Shown here: positions 7,669-17,144 of the stretch, piece after piece
How positions within the stretch are numbered: the first letter of the stretch is position 1
How the letters are laid out: each line of letters starts with the position of its first letter
Origin: Paenibacillus glacialis
GTDB taxonomy: Bacteria > Bacillota > Bacilli > Paenibacillales > Paenibacillaceae
Length of the DNA: 64,000 bases
Assembly: GCF_001637205.1 (NCBI RefSeq)
Contig: NZ_LVJH01000017.1
Coordinates: 1-64,000 of the forward strand
Direction of reading: 5' to 3'
The notes under the pieces: model-generated
Database searches by the model: none
What the model was told of the DNA's origin: nothing
The model's input: only the letters and a program-made list of their open reading frames with translations
Program-made: the position numbers and the translations under genes

Positions 7669-8616
7669 ATGACATTAAAAACTTTTCTGAATCTAGTCGA
7701 GATCAGGACGAAGCTCGCAAGCATGATTCCCTTTTTCCTAGGAAGTATCTATGTAGTGTTCCGCTTTCAACAATTTCAAGTAGCCAATTTCATATTAATG
7801 TTCGTATCGTTGCTTACGTTCGATATGTTCACAACAGCGATGAATAATTACTACGATTTCAAAAAAGCTAGAAAAAAAGAAGGATATGGTTATCAAGAGC
7901 ATAATGCCATTGTGAAGTTCGGACTGAAAGAGTCGACGGTGGTGACCCTAATCATTACGTTATTTGTAACAGCTGTGGGTACGGGGATGTGGCTCGTCTT
8001 TAATACAGGATTAGTTGTTTTCCTGGTTGGAGGATTATCTTTTTGCGTAGGGATATTATATTCGTTCGGTCCGATCCCTATTTCTAGAATGCCGCTCGGT
8101 GAGTTGTTCTCTGGACTGTTTATGGGGTTCGTCATTATCTTTGTTTCGACATACATTCATGTAGGAGATCAACTGGTTGTGCTGGCCTTTGACCAACAAA
8201 ATCTGATCGTACAGATCGACATGCTTGAAGTATTACTGATCTTCCTCATTTCGATACCCGCCATTCTTTGCATTGCTAATATTATGCTGGCAAACAACAT
8301 ATGTGATATGGATGAGGACGTAGAGAATAAAAGGTACACACTTCCGGTGTATATCGGTAAACGCAATGCGCTCAACCTATTTAGATTCATCTATTATGCT
8401 TCTTATCTAGATCTAATTGTATTGTTGTTCTTGAAGGTGAATCCAATGATCGTGGTCCTTGTTCTTCTTACCTTAATTCCCTTAAAGAGAAATATTAGCG
8501 TATTTATGAAAAAACAAACCAAGCAACATACCTTCGGTTTAGCTGTTCAGAATTTCCTCATTACGAATATGGCTCGTATTTTAACCTTTAGTGTAGCGAT
8601 TGTTATGGCGTTGTAG
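7669..8616 (+). CDS. UbiA-family prenyltransferase, MenA-like
   Basis: A 315-residue intramembrane enzyme with eight or nine hydrophobic helices. The first aspartate-rich motif is NNYYDFKKA, a variant of NDxxDxxxD, and the second is NNICDMDEDVENKRYTLPVYIG, close to MenA (NNxRDxxxD...R.TLA..LG). MenA prenylates 1,4-dihydroxy-2-naphthoate in menaquinone synthesis. Here the partner gene is a glycosyltransferase, not other men genes, so the acceptor could be a different aromatic or sugar compound. ATG 7669 is favoured over 7660 by the position of AAAGGA. Confidence 0.78.
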   Translation: MTLKTFLNLVEIRTKLASMIPFFLGSIYVVFRFQQFQVANFILMFVSLLTFDMFTTAMNNYYDFKKARKKEGYGYQEHNAIVKFGLKESTVVTLIITLFVTAVGTGMWLVFNTGLVVFLVGGLSFCVGILYSFGPIPISRMPLGELFSGLFMGFVIIFVSTYIHVGDQLVVLAFDQQNLIVQIDMLEVLLIFLISIPAILCIANIMLANNICDMDEDVENKRYTLPVYIGKRNALNLFRFIYYASYLDLIVLLFLKVNPMIVVLVLLTLIPLKRNISVFMKKQTKQHTFGLAVQNFLITNMARILTFSVAIVMAL

Positions 8617-8629
8617 TTGAATTTCCGTA

Positions 8630-8666
8630 AAAAAGGGATATGCATGAGTTATGCATATCCCTTTTT
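8630..8666. terminator. bidirectional terminator
   Basis: A perfect 16-bp stem, AAAAAGGGATATGCAT and its complement, around loop GAGTT between the convergent UbiA-like and ald genes. Confidence 0.92.
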
Positions 8667-8707
8667 GAGTGCAGTCAAAGCACTTGATATATGTGAGAGT
8701 GTGAGTG

Positions 8708-9835
8708 TTAGACACTGAGTTGAGTAAATGCCTTATCAGCAGGCACATATTCGTAACCTAAGTCACGAGCTACTGCCTCATATGTGACGTATCCATTGAT
8801 GACATTGGCTCCACTTGCAATGGCAGGATTACTACGAATAAGCTCTTGAATATCGTGATTGGCCAGTTGTAACGCAAATGGCATCGTGGCATTGGTTAAA
8901 GCAATCGTTGAGGTTTGCGGTACAGCACCCGGCATGTTCGCAACTGCATAATGGACGACACCGTGTTTCACATAGGTTGGCTGATCATGTGTGGTGATAT
9001 GATCAATCGTCTCTACGATTCCGCCTTGATCAATGGCGACATCTACAATAACGGACCCTGCTGTCATCGATTTCACGACTTGCTCAGACACCAACTTCGG
9101 TGCTTTGGCGCCAGGAATAAGAACAGCACCAATCAATAGATCTGCTTCTGCGACAGATTTAGCAATGTTGGACGTGCTAGAGACTAAGGTCTTAATCTGG
9201 TTACCAAATATATCGTCTAATTGACGTAATCGTCCTACGTTCAGATCAATTAGGGTAACATCTGCCCCGAGTCCAATAGCGACCTTCGCAGCGTTCGTCC
9301 CAACGATGCCTCCACCTATAATCGTTACTTTCCCACGCGATACACCAGGTACACCCGATAATAGGATGCCTTTGCCCCCGTGAGGTCTCTCTAGTAATTG
9401 GGCTCCGATCTGCGCTGCCATACGCCCTGCAACCTCACTCATGGGTGTTAGGAGCGGGAGAGTGCCGTGGGTCGTTACAGTCTCATAAGCAATGGCGGTA
9501 ACAGCTGAATCAACCAAGGCTTTGGCAAGAGCGGGTTCAGCTGCTAGGTGTAAATACGTAAAGAGGATTAATCCTTTTCGGAAGTAACCATATTCACTAG
9601 CGAGAGGTTCCTTCACTTTCATAATCATGTCGGATTGGCTCCACAACGTTATAGCTTGTTCGACTATAATGGCACCAGCGGCGGTGTATTCATGATCAGG
9701 GAATCCACTTTCTGCACCAGCATGTGTCTCTACATATACGGTATGTCCATGTTGAAGGAACTCTGCCACGCCTGAGGGAGTAATCGCTACCCGATTTTCA
9801 TTATTTTTAATTTCTTTTGGAATTCCAATTCTCAT
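8708..9835 (-). CDS. ald: alanine dehydrogenase
   Basis: NAD-dependent enzyme that interconverts L-alanine and pyruvate plus ammonia; in spore formers it serves alanine catabolism and sporulation. The 375 residues match Ald throughout: N-terminal [26 protein letters not shown] with the catalytic lysine, HLAAEP with the catalytic histidine, the Rossmann loop [15 protein letters not shown] and DVAIDQGG. Its ribosome binding site is GAGGTGAT, about eight bases upstream. It is transcribed alone, away from the sulfur locus. Confidence 0.96.
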   Translation of the reverse strand: MRIGIPKEIKNNENRVAITPSGVAEFLQHGHTVYVETHAGAESGFPDHEYTAAGAIIVEQAITLWSQSDMIMKVKEPLASEYGYFRKGLILFTYLHLAAEPALAKALVDSAVTAIAYETVTTHGTLPLLTPMSEVAGRMAAQIGAQLLERPHGGKGILLSGVPGVSRGKVTIIGGGIVGTNAAKVAIGLGADVTLIDLNVGRLRQLDDIFGNQIKTLVSSTSNIAKSVAEADLLIGAVLIPGAKAPKLVSEQVVKSMTAGSVIVDVAIDQGGIVETIDHITTHDQPTYVKHGVVHYAVANMPGAVPQTSTIALTNATMPFALQLANHDIQELIRSNPAIASGANVINGYVTYEAVARDLGYEYVPADKAFTQLSV

Positions 9836-10078
9836 CTTAGATCACCTCGTAGGTTTGTTGTAATATCTATTAAACTGTACAAGTGAATAGAAGCTTGAAT
9901 CACCCCTGATGTTCATACTTTACTCCATTTATTATATGAATATACGAACAAACAATTGTGTGTATTTCCCACTATAAAAGGATGTCCATGCTGGGTGAAG
10001 CTATTAATACTATATATCTTTTCGAAAATTAGTACATATTAAAATTAATAATAATTCATTTTACGGAACTTTGGATAT

Positions 10079-10114
10079 AGCTTTCTTCCCTTGATTTGGG
10101 AGTGGGGCTTTTTT
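10079..10114 (+). terminator. orphan plus-strand terminator upstream of cmoJ
   Basis: AGCTTTCTTCCC pairs with GGGAGTGGGGCT (G-T pairs, one mismatch) around TTGATTT, then six T. No plus-strand gene lies upstream in the 240 bases after the start of ald. It may end a short non-coding transcript or attenuate a leader. Apart from this, the promoter at 10234-10264 and the repeats at 10286-10406, the 580-base gap holds nothing recognisable. Confidence 0.6.
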
Positions 10115-10233
10115 GCGTATCTATAGGTAATATGCTGATGGATACGTCATATAGGAGATAGGTTTGTTCTATTTTTGAATAGAAAAAGGCTATTAGACGT
10201 GGGATACGCCTCATGCTAAAGTAATACCAAGTT

Positions 10234-10264
10234 TAATCCATACTTATAAGGTAGGAATTATAAT
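10234..10264 (+). promoter_or_regulatory. promoter with CymR-like box for cmoJ
   Basis: A good -10 TATAAT (10259-10264) lacks a good -35, as expected for an activated promoter. It overlaps a 28-base block that begins TAA..CA.A and ends TAGGAATTAT. A matching block with the same 10-base end and spacing lies at 17443-17470 before the importer genes. The GGAATT core resembles the CymR operator of Bacillus cysteine metabolism as I recall it; the assignment is inference. Confidence 0.5.
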
Positions 10265-10285
10265 ATATTGTTTCAGAGTTTACTA

Positions 10286-10406
10286 CTTTCGAAGTAAGTT
10301 TTTAAGAAGCTTATTCAAGAAGTATTTTCATAAAAACTTTAAAGCGTATGCTTCCGAGGCAAGTTTTTAAGAAGTCTATTCAAGAAGTATTTGCTAAAAA
10401 CTTTTA
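10286..10406 (+). repeat. two tandem hairpin-leader repeats before cmoJ
   Basis: Two 56-base copies at 10286-10341 and 10351-10406 (period 65) share AAGTTTTTAAGAAG and CTATTCAAGAAGTAT-like cores. Each can fold by pairing AAGTTTTTA with TAAAAACTT. The second copy ends directly in TTTTAGGAGG, the ribosome binding site of cmoJ. A shorter version of the same element precedes cmoI. Confidence 0.7.
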
Positions 10407-10418
10407 GGAGGAACAAAC

Positions 10419-11753
10419 ATGGCAAAACAAAAGAAGTTAAAGCTTGGAGCGATCATTCACGGAGTGGGTGGCAATCCCGCGGCTTGGAGACATCCTGACG
10501 TACCTTCAGATGCAAGTGTGAATTTTAATTACTATAAAGAGCAGGCATTAACCGCAGAGGTTGGTAAGTTCGATCTCGTATTTATTGCGGATGGGCTATA
10601 TATTACGGAGAAGTCGATTCCTCACTTTCTTAATCGGTTCGAGCCGATTACGATTCTGTCTGCACTAGGTGCAGTCACTTCCAATATCGGGCTTGTTGGG
10701 ACACTCTCAACTTCCTACAGTGAGCCCTTCACGGTCGCTCGGCAGTTCTCCTCTTTGGATCACATCAGCGGGGGGCGCGCAGGTTGGAATCTGGTAACTT
10801 CTCCGCTTGAAGGATCAGCAAAAAATTATAGCAAAGCGGATCATCCGACGCACCCGGAGCGTTACAAGATTGCAGATGAATATCTCGAGGTGACCAAGGG
10901 GTTATGGGATTCATGGGAAGATGATGCTTTTGTCCGCGATAAAGAATCCGGTGTTTTCTTTGATCCTGAGAAGTTACATGCACTGGAACACAAAGGAGAG
11001 TTCTTTTCCGTAGAAGGACCCTTAAACATAGCGAGATCTAAACAAGGTCAGCCGGTTATATTCCAAGCAGGCTCATCAGAGGATGGGAAAGATTTAGCGG
11101 GTAAAGGTGCAGATGCAGTATTTACGGGCCATGGGAACATTGAAGATGCTAAACAGTTCTATGCAGATGTGAAAAAGAAAGCCATCGAACACGGACGTTC
11201 ACCTGATGATGTTCTTATTTTCCCTGGTATCGGTCCAATTGTAGGTCGGACGGAAGAAGAAGCAGAGCGTAAATACCAAGAAATTGCGAGTCTAGTTACG
11301 ATTGAGAATGCGTTGAACTACTTAGGAAGATTCTTTGAGCATCATGATTTCTCGCAATATCCGTTAGATGCACCGTTCCCTGATTTAGGTGACTTAGGGG
11401 CTAATAGCTTCCGTAGTGGGACAGATAAGATTAAGCAGGATGCCAAGGAGCATAATTTAACACTTCGCGAAGTCGCACTTGGAGCCTTAACGCCTAGAGG
11501 TAATTTCATAGGAACGCCTGAGAAAATCGCAGATTTAGTTCAGCAGTGGTTCGAAGAAGAAGCGGCAGATGGCTTCATCATTGGTACTGGTGTGCCTAGT
11601 GGATTGACTGACTTTGTAGAGCTAGTTGTTCCTATTCTACAAGAACGTGGAATTTATCGCACAGAATATGAATCCGATACATTGCGTGGCAATTTAGGAT
11701 TGTCGATTCCCGAGAATCGTTACGTCAAGAAAAAAGTTACAGCCGAAGCTTAA
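10419..11753 (+). CDS. cmoJ: CmoJ-like FMN-dependent monooxygenase (NtaA/SnaA/DszA family)
   Basis: A 444-residue luciferase-like TIM-barrel monooxygenase using reduced flavin. B. subtilis YtnJ/CmoJ (about 442 residues) oxidises N-acetyl S-alkylcysteine so that the alkyl group leaves, releasing sulfur for cysteine synthesis. Family marks are the N-terminal [26 protein letters not shown], the central [16 protein letters not shown] loop of NtaA-type enzymes, and the C-terminal [28 protein letters not shown]. The neighbours (glutaredoxin-like cmoI, LysR regulator, Tcy importer, CmoO, amidohydrolase) match the ytmI operon of B. subtilis, which supports this function over nitrilotriacetate or dibenzothiophene oxidation. 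Its leader contains duplicated hairpins. Confidence 0.8.
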   Translation: MAKQKKLKLGAIIHGVGGNPAAWRHPDVPSDASVNFNYYKEQALTAEVGKFDLVFIADGLYITEKSIPHFLNRFEPITILSALGAVTSNIGLVGTLSTSYSEPFTVARQFSSLDHISGGRAGWNLVTSPLEGSAKNYSKADHPTHPERYKIADEYLEVTKGLWDSWEDDAFVRDKESGVFFDPEKLHALEHKGEFFSVEGPLNIARSKQGQPVIFQAGSSEDGKDLAGKGADAVFTGHGNIEDAKQFYADVKKKAIEHGRSPDDVLIFPGIGPIVGRTEEEAERKYQEIASLVTIENALNYLGRFFEHHDFSQYPLDAPFPDLGDLGANSFRSGTDKIKQDAKEHNLTLREVALGALTPRGNFIGTPEKIADLVQQWFEEEAADGFIIGTGVPSGLTDFVELVVPILQERGIYRTEYESDTLRGNLGLSIPENRYVKKKVTAEA

Positions 11754-11780
11754 GGAAATAGTGAGAGATAGATAGACGAG

Positions 11781-11895
11781 ACATGGGTAGGGGGAGACAC
11801 TTCCATATACGTTGCCCCGCAGCCGCAGCAACAGCAAGATGCAGAGAGGAACAACCCGTGTACTGAGGGCATTTAACAGCGTGCCATTACCCTAC
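11781..11895 (+). other. GC-rich intergenic segment with alternative pairings
   Basis: Unlike its A-T-rich surroundings, this part of the cmoJ-cmoI gap is GC-rich. ACATGGGT (11781-11788) can pair with ACCCGTGT (11854-11861), while the overlapping GTAGGG (11787-11792) can pair with CCCTAC (11890-11895); the two pairings exclude each other. A 27-codon ATG frame starts at 11783 without a clear ribosome binding site. It could be a structured leader RNA of cmoI, or merely degenerate sequence. Confidence 0.3.
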
Positions 11896-11928
11896 ATTTT
11901 AAAAAGAGTGAAATGACGAAGTAAAACT

Positions 11929-12010
11929 AAGTACATGCTTACGAAGTAAGTTTTACTTCGTAAAACTTTAAGTACATGCTTACGAAGCGAGTTTTACTTC
12001 GTAAAACTTT
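11929..12010 (+). repeat. two tandem hairpin-leader repeats before cmoI
   Basis: Two 41-base copies begin AAGTACATGCTTACGAAG at 11929 and 11970. Each carries a hairpin AAGTTTTA/TAAAACTT (GAGTTTTA in the second copy) capped by CTTCG, a stable TTCG-type loop. The second copy runs into TTTTAGGAGGAA, the cmoI ribosome binding site, exactly as the larger copies do at cmoJ. Confidence 0.75.
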
Positions 12011-12026
12011 TAGGAGGAATATAAAC

Positions 12027-12281
12027 ATGTCAACAAACCCAAAGATTGTGGTATGGAGCAAGCAAGGCTGTCAGTATTGCGCTGAAGTGAAGTCGTATTT
12101 GGAGGCTAATCATTATAGCTATGAGAATATAGATGTAGGTGCGAATGATATATTGAGAGATGTATTAGAGGTTAAATACGGCATTCGCCATGTTCCAGTC
12201 GTTGAGATAGGCAGAGAAGGTAAGTTCGAAGGAGTTATAGAAGTAGGATTAGAACATCTGCAAGCTGCACTAGCTAAATAA
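12027..12281 (+). CDS. cmoI: glutaredoxin-like protein, CmoI equivalent
   Basis: An 84-residue thioredoxin-fold protein. The redox motif CQYC (residues about 14-17, after VWSKQG) and the cis-proline HVPVVEI are both present. B. subtilis YtnI/CmoI is a similar small glutaredoxin-like protein encoded beside CmoJ. It probably supplies or receives thiol electrons during S-alkylcysteine breakdown, though the biochemical role is not certain. ATG 12027 follows TAGGAGGAA by seven bases; the frame is open upstream but lies in the repeat leader. It shares its leader type with cmoJ, suggesting matched expression. Confidence 0.78.
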   Translation: MSTNPKIVVWSKQGCQYCAEVKSYLEANHYSYENIDVGANDILRDVLEVKYGIRHVPVVEIGREGKFEGVIEVGLEHLQAALAK

Positions 12282-12305
12282 GGCATATATAGAAACATTC
12301 TTCAG

Positions 12306-12352
12306 GCTTTCGTAACCCAAATTATTTTGGAGTTACGAAAGCTTATTTTTTT
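12306..12352 (+). terminator. terminator after cmoI
   Basis: Long hairpin GCTTTCGTAACCCAAA/TTTGGAGTTACGAAAGC (one bulged A) around TTAT, followed by a T-rich tail. Confidence 0.9.
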
Positions 12353-12540
12353 GAGAAATCATAAACGTATTAAATTGTATGTGATGGGATGAAAAGCGAA
12401 TGAAAATTCATGAAAAATCAATATCGCTTGCAATTTAATCGAACAAAATAGTATGTTGTAGTTATATAAATTTAGTAAAATATACCTTATTGGTAAAAAT
12501 CATGAATTTGATGGGGTAGTAGCAAAGGAGAGGTTACAGC

Positions 12541-14307
12541 ATGAAAAAAAGAAAAGGGTTTCGTTTTACACGTATCAGTTATTTTTGGAATTGGCATTTA
12601 AAAGTGAAAATAACACAACAACTCTACATCTTATTGTTTAGTATTATCGTGTTGATTGCCGGATCAGGATGGTTCACATTCTATCAAATGGACTCCATTA
12701 AAGGTTCCATAGCTGAAATAAATGATGCGAATCGTGTTGAAGATCAATATGGTGTCGTCTCAGATCGAATGATGAACACGGCATTAAGTCTTCTAAATTT
12801 GATAGAGGAATTTGATATTCAAAAGAAATATAGCGTAGATGAAAATCTTGCGAATTTTAACGCTAATCTTGAAGAATTAAAACCTATGTTCGAAAAACTT
12901 GATAGCCAATATCCTCAAGAGGAAGCCAGTAATACATTTATTTCTCACATCAATGCTTTAGTGCCTGCGAATGATTTGCTTTTGAAATCAAGCGGAAAAG
13001 TTGGACATGGGATGAGTTCTAAGGAGATCAACTTGGTTCGTAAGGATGTTCTCTATGCTTACACCTATATCATTGGATCAACCAATAAATTGATGGATGT
13101 CAAATTCAATGAAATCTCAAAAGAACGCCTTTCCGAGCAAGCAGCTACATTGAATTTGGCGAATATTGTTACACGTGTCAACAGTCTACTATTGATAATA
13201 ATTCCACTAACTATGATTCTTAATTTCATTCGAATTATTCGTGGTGGTTTGAAGGTTGTCTTTAGCCGTATCCAATCATACAAGAGTCAAGATTTCACAT
13301 ATGAGTATGCAACAAATCGAAAAGATGAGTTTGGAATGATCGATATCACCCTTAGTGAGATGGGTTCTGTTCTAAGGGATACCATTTCATCTACGATTGA
13401 TGTAAGCCAACAAGTGCTATTAGCCACTAAACAAATGGATCTTAAGATCGAAGATAATAAGTTAGCGTCTGAACAAGTGAAAAATAATCTTAAAATAAGT
13501 AAAACGAAGCTATCAAGCCAAAATGATGAAACAGCTTCTATTTCTGCAGTGACTGAACAGGTTTCCGCTAGCTCTCAACAAATAGCCGCTTCAAGTGACT
13601 ATATTAACAACAACATGGAAACAATGAGACGTTCTTCTCATGAAGGTAAACAACGTATGGGTGAGATTCAAGAAATGATTGATACAATCTTAGATGAATT
13701 TCAAGGATTACTTCGTGTCATGGAGACAATGTCCACTCGATTTAGCAATGTAGTACAACGTCTTAGTGGGATCGATGAGATTACGAGTCAAACAAACCTA
13801 CTGTCACTGAATGCATCCATTGAAGCGGCTAGAGCGGGAGAACATGGTTTAGGGTTTGCTGTTGTATCAGATGAAATTCGCAAGTTATCTGGGCAAACAG
13901 AAGATTTATCGAAGGATATACAATTCGTTCTGAAAGATATTCGTAATGGAATGCAAGACTCAAGCAACTCCTTACAGTCATTTTCAGTTCTACTCGGTAA
14001 GACCAAAGATATTACTGAAAGATCAAGTGAAACGTTTGATAAGATCGAAAGCAATAGTGAAAATCTTGGCTCTCAGATTAATGAAATTACAGTAGCGATT
14101 GGGGAAATTGCAGCAGGCATGACGAATGTCGTTAGCTCGGTTGAATTATTAATCAATACTTCGACGGATGTGAATGTATCTATGGATCACGTTGAGACGA
14201 TTGCTAATGAACAATACACTCTTTCTGATGAACTGAGTCACACAGCTGTAACATTACACGGCGCATCTGACAGATTGTTAGAAAAAACGTCTATTTTTAA
14301 AGTATAA
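12541..14307 (+). CDS. methyl-accepting chemotaxis protein
   Basis: A 588-residue transmembrane chemoreceptor. Transmembrane helix 1 is at about 27-49, a mainly helical periplasmic-side sensor at about 50-205 (no clear Cache pattern), helix 2 at about 208-228, a HAMP-like segment, then the long cytoplasmic coiled coil. The signalling hairpin tip at about 405-460 contains [32 protein letters not shown], diagnostic of MCPs. The N-terminal cytoplasmic tail is unusually long and basic ([11 protein letters not shown]). It sits between cmoI and the LysR regulator, so its ligand could be a sulfur amino acid, but nothing in the sequence shows this. Confidence 0.9.
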   Translation: MKKRKGFRFTRISYFWNWHLKVKITQQLYILLFSIIVLIAGSGWFTFYQMDSIKGSIAEINDANRVEDQYGVVSDRMMNTALSLLNLIEEFDIQKKYSVDENLANFNANLEELKPMFEKLDSQYPQEEASNTFISHINALVPANDLLLKSSGKVGHGMSSKEINLVRKDVLYAYTYIIGSTNKLMDVKFNEISKERLSEQAATLNLANIVTRVNSLLLIIIPLTMILNFIRIIRGGLKVVFSRIQSYKSQDFTYEYATNRKDEFGMIDITLSEMGSVLRDTISSTIDVSQQVLLATKQMDLKIEDNKLASEQVKNNLKISKTKLSSQNDETASISAVTEQVSASSQQIAASSDYINNNMETMRRSSHEGKQRMGEIQEMIDTILDEFQGLLRVMETMSTRFSNVVQRLSGIDEITSQTNLLSLNASIEAARAGEHGLGFAVVSDEIRKLSGQTEDLSKDIQFVLKDIRNGMQDSSNSLQSFSVLLGKTKDITERSSETFDKIESNSENLGSQINEITVAIGEIAAGMTNVVSSVELLINTSTDVNVSMDHVETIANEQYTLSDELSHTAVTLHGASDRLLEKTSIFKV

Positions 14308-14342
14308 GTAAAATTGAAAGACATTAATGTCTCTTTGTTGCC

Positions 14343-14375
14343 AAACACTCACTTATGACTAGGGAGTGTTTTTCC
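14343..14375 (+). terminator. terminator after the chemoreceptor gene
   Basis: AAACACTC/GAGTGTTT stem followed by a run of T, 36 bases after the stop codon. Confidence 0.8.
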
Positions 14376-14471
14376 CTATGGACATAAAGGAAGTATTACC
14401 GAGACGGTCATCATTCACTGATGTAACTTGGTGTTGCGTTACCGCTAAAGTGGTTATTCCTTAAATTTACG

Positions 14472-14516
14472 TTGACATCTAAGGGAGCTTGATTTAAGAT
14501 AACGGGAATAATTCCG
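14472..14516 (+). promoter_or_regulatory. promoter and operator of the LysR gene
   Basis: TTGACA (14472-14477), 17 bases, TAAGAT (14495-14500), then GGAAT-A-ATTCC (14505-14515) across the expected start of transcription. The position suits a repressor. In B. subtilis CymR represses ytlI/ascR, so a CymR-type site is a reasonable reading; LysR autoregulation is the alternative. Confidence 0.65.
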
Positions 14517-14574
14517 AGTTAATTCATATGATAAGTCAGTATATATGTTGATTTAAAAATAGAGGAGGGATTAG

Positions 14575-15480
14575 GTGAATATTGAGAATTTGGAGGCTTT
14601 TGTTTATGTCATTCATTACGGTAGCTTCAATAAGGCAGCGGATATGTTATTTCTATCCCAGCCTTCGGTAACCGCAAGGATACAAACACTCGAACGAGAA
14701 TTGGATTGCAAACTGTTTGATCGCTTTGGAAGACAGATTCAATTAACGGAGAAAGGAAAACAATTTCTACCTTACGCACAGCAGATCCTACAAACCTACC
14801 AGAAGGGTAAAGTACAGCTCCATAAGCAAAAGGCTCTTCCAAACCTTGTGAGAATTGGCTGTACGATATCCGTATCTAACTATATTATTCCAGACCTACT
14901 TCCTCTCCTCAAAAATAAATACCCTGACCTTATGTTTAAACTTAGCGTTACGACCACAGACGATATTATGAATCAGGTACTGAATAAGGAGTTAGATGTT
15001 GGATTTGTTCGTAATGTGGCGCATCCACACCTTCAATCTATTAAATTATATACAGATCCCATTACGTTATATGTGCACGAGGGGCATCCTTTTATCGAGA
15101 AACACGATGTGACAATTAAAGATATTGAACAGGAGACTTTTGTATTCTTTGAATGTGGTGCACTCGATTGGTTACAGCTACATCGGGTATTTGAGAGTTT
15201 GGACCATCCTCCCCAAATTGAGTATATGACGGATAACTTAGAGACGGCTAAGAAATTAGTGTTGAACAAAGCAGGGATATGCTTTTTACCCAGTCTATGT
15301 GTAAGTAAGGAAGTGTCGGAACAGAAGTTATTCCCGATTCATTTCCCTGAGGTGTCCAATATTTCGCTACAGACCAATGTGATTAACCTTCATGGAGAGA
15401 ATAGCATCGTGTATAGTTCCCTTTTGGACATGGGGAAGGAGATACTTAGGAGTAAAGCAATCATTTCTGAAGTCCAGTGA
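14575..15480 (+). CDS. ascR: LysR-family regulator, AscR/YtlI equivalent
   Basis: A 301-residue LysR regulator. The N-terminal winged helix-turn-helix is at about 1-60 (LEAFVYVIHYGSFNKAADMLFLSQPSVTARIQTLEREL), followed by a periplasmic-binding-like effector domain at about 90-295 (VRIGCTISVSNYIIPDLLPLLKNKYP). YtlI activates the S-alkylcysteine operon in B. subtilis, and this gene lies between cmoI and the importer genes, so the role is inferred from context. The GTG start is fixed by GAGGAGGG six bases upstream. A promoter with a palindrome at its start site precedes the gene. Confidence 0.8.
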   Translation: MNIENLEAFVYVIHYGSFNKAADMLFLSQPSVTARIQTLERELDCKLFDRFGRQIQLTEKGKQFLPYAQQILQTYQKGKVQLHKQKALPNLVRIGCTISVSNYIIPDLLPLLKNKYPDLMFKLSVTTTDDIMNQVLNKELDVGFVRNVAHPHLQSIKLYTDPITLYVHEGHPFIEKHDVTIKDIEQETFVFFECGALDWLQLHRVFESLDHPPQIEYMTDNLETAKKLVLNKAGICFLPSLCVSKEVSEQKLFPIHFPEVSNISLQTNVINLHGENSIVYSSLLDMGKEILRSKAIISEVQ

Positions 15481-15516
15481 TTAGAGAAATAGAAATAGTT
15501 GGACATCGAGATTTGG

Positions 15517-15549
15517 ACCAGAATGCTAATTTTATGTTCTGGTTTTTTC
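15517..15549 (+). terminator. terminator after the LysR gene
   Basis: ACCAGAA/TTCTGGT stem with a 13-base loop, followed by six T. Confidence 0.8.
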
Positions 15550-15716
15550 GTATGTGATTGTGAAATGTGTATGTTTACACCTAAAGTTAGGAAGATTAAA
15601 TGGTACATTCCAAATTAATACATGTATCTCTCCTTAAGAAAAATTTGATATACTAATGTATCTACTCAAAAATGGACATTAAATACCATATACTCAACTA
15701 GATGGGAGCCGCATAA

Positions 15717-17144
15717 ATGTTACAAACTTTACAAAACACGATTGACTTTATAAACAGTATGATGTGGTCTAAATTGCTAATCGTTATGCTTATCACCTGT
15801 GGTCTGTATTTCACCTTTAGAACGAAGTTCCTACAATTTCGTCTGTTAAAAGAAATGGTGCGCCTACTAAGAGAATCTAAAGGTGGCACTCGTGATAGCA
15901 TTTCTCCGTTTCAGGCGTTTTGTATTAGTATGGCCGCTCGTGTCGGGACCGGTAATATTACAGGGATTGCGATCGCAATTGCGCTTGGAGGTCCTGGTGC
16001 GGTGTTCTGGATGTGGGTTATCGCCGTTATTGGATCAGCATCTAGCTTTATCGAGAGTACGCTAGCGCAAGTGTATAAAGTCAAAGACAAAGATGGGTTC
16101 CGAGGTGGACCAGCCTATTATATGGAACGTGGCTTAAATAAACGATGGATGGGTGCTTTGTTCGCTATTCTAATCACATTGTCTTTCGGACTGGTATTTA
16201 ATGCAGTACAGTCGAACACGATTTCAATAGCTTTCGAGAATGCTTTTGGCACGAATCGTTTAATGATCGGGTTAGTCATGGCTGCGGCATTTGCAGCTAT
16301 TATATTCGGTGGTATTAAACGTATTGCCAAGATGTCGGAATATATCGTCGTTGTACTAGCGGTACTGTATATCGGTATTGCTGCCTATATCGTGCTAGTT
16401 AATATTGGACAAGTTCCAGCAGTGCTTGCGCTGATCGTGAAGAATGCATTTGGTATTGAGCAAGTCGCAGGAGGGACTCTTGGAGCGGCGCTTATGCAAG
16501 GTGTGAAGCGTGGATTGTTCTCAAATGAAGCGGGTATGGGGAGTGCTCCTAATGCAGCAGCGACGGCGACTACAAGCCATCCTGTGAAGCAAGGGCTGAT
16601 TCAAGCCTTAGGCGTCCTTGTGGATACATTATTGATTTGTACAAGTACAGCGATGATCATTCTGCTCTCTGGCCTATATACGCAATCTGGGTTAGATGGA
16701 ATCGAATTAACACAAGCAGCATTAAGTGTTCACATCGGTTCTTGGGCATCTGGTTTCTTAGCCTTGATGGTGTTCTTGTTCGCATTCAGTACGCTAATCG
16801 GGAATTATTACTATGGAGAGACCAATATTGCATTCTTGAAATCAAATAAAATTTGGATTGTCATATATAGATTTAGTGTATTAGCAATGATTATATTTGG
16901 ATCGGTGGCCAAAGTTAAGTTAGTATGGGATTTGGCTGATTTATTTATGGGCCTCATGGTTATCGTCAATTTGATTGCTATTACTATGCTATCTAAAGTA
17001 GCTTTTGCTGCACTCAAAGATTATATGAAACAGAAGAAGGCAGGGAAAGACCCTATATTTATTCGAGAAAGTCTACCTATGTTGGACGACTCTCATAGGG
17101 TTGAATGCTGGGATTCTCCGATACCATCATCTAAAGCAGAATAG
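15717..17144 (+). CDS. AGCS-family sodium/proton:amino acid symporter
   Basis: A 475-residue carrier with about ten or eleven hydrophobic helices. AGCS signatures are visible: the N-terminal MARVGTGN-like motif here as SMAARVGTGNITGIAIAIALGGPGAVFWMWV, GGPAYYMERGL, LFSNEAGMGSAPNAAATA and IGNYYYGETN. Family members carry alanine, glycine or glutamine. It lies between the LysR gene and the Tcy-type importer, so it may move an amino acid related to sulfur metabolism. It has its own flanking terminators and is probably a separate unit. The ribosome binding site is weak (GGGAG). Confidence 0.88.
   Translation: MLQTLQNTIDFINSMMWSKLLIVMLITCGLYFTFRTKFLQFRLLKEMVRLLRESKGGTRDSISPFQAFCISMAARVGTGNITGIAIAIALGGPGAVFWMWVIAVIGSASSFIESTLAQVYKVKDKDGFRGGPAYYMERGLNKRWMGALFAILITLSFGLVFNAVQSNTISIAFENAFGTNRLMIGLVMAAAFAAIIFGGIKRIAKMSEYIVVVLAVLYIGIAAYIVLVNIGQVPAVLALIVKNAFGIEQVAGGTLGAALMQGVKRGLFSNEAGMGSAPNAAATATTSHPVKQGLIQALGVLVDTLLICTSTAMIILLSGLYTQSGLDGIELTQAALSVHIGSWASGFLALMVFLFAFSTLIGNYYYGETNIAFLKSNKIWIVIYRFSVLAMIIFGSVAKVKLVWDLADLFMGLMVIVNLIAITMLSKVAFAALKDYMKQKKAGKDPIFIRESLPMLDDSHRVECWDSPIPSSKAE

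Noticed and set aside
11783-11866. 27-codon frame MGRGRHFH... between cmoJ and cmoI
   Set aside because: No ribosome binding site and no resemblance to known leader peptides; kept only as part of the structured segment.
14380-14470. T-box-like look of ACCGCTAAAGTGGT upstream of the LysR gene
   Set aside because: The antiterminator consensus, specifier loop and terminator are missing and it lies before the promoter.
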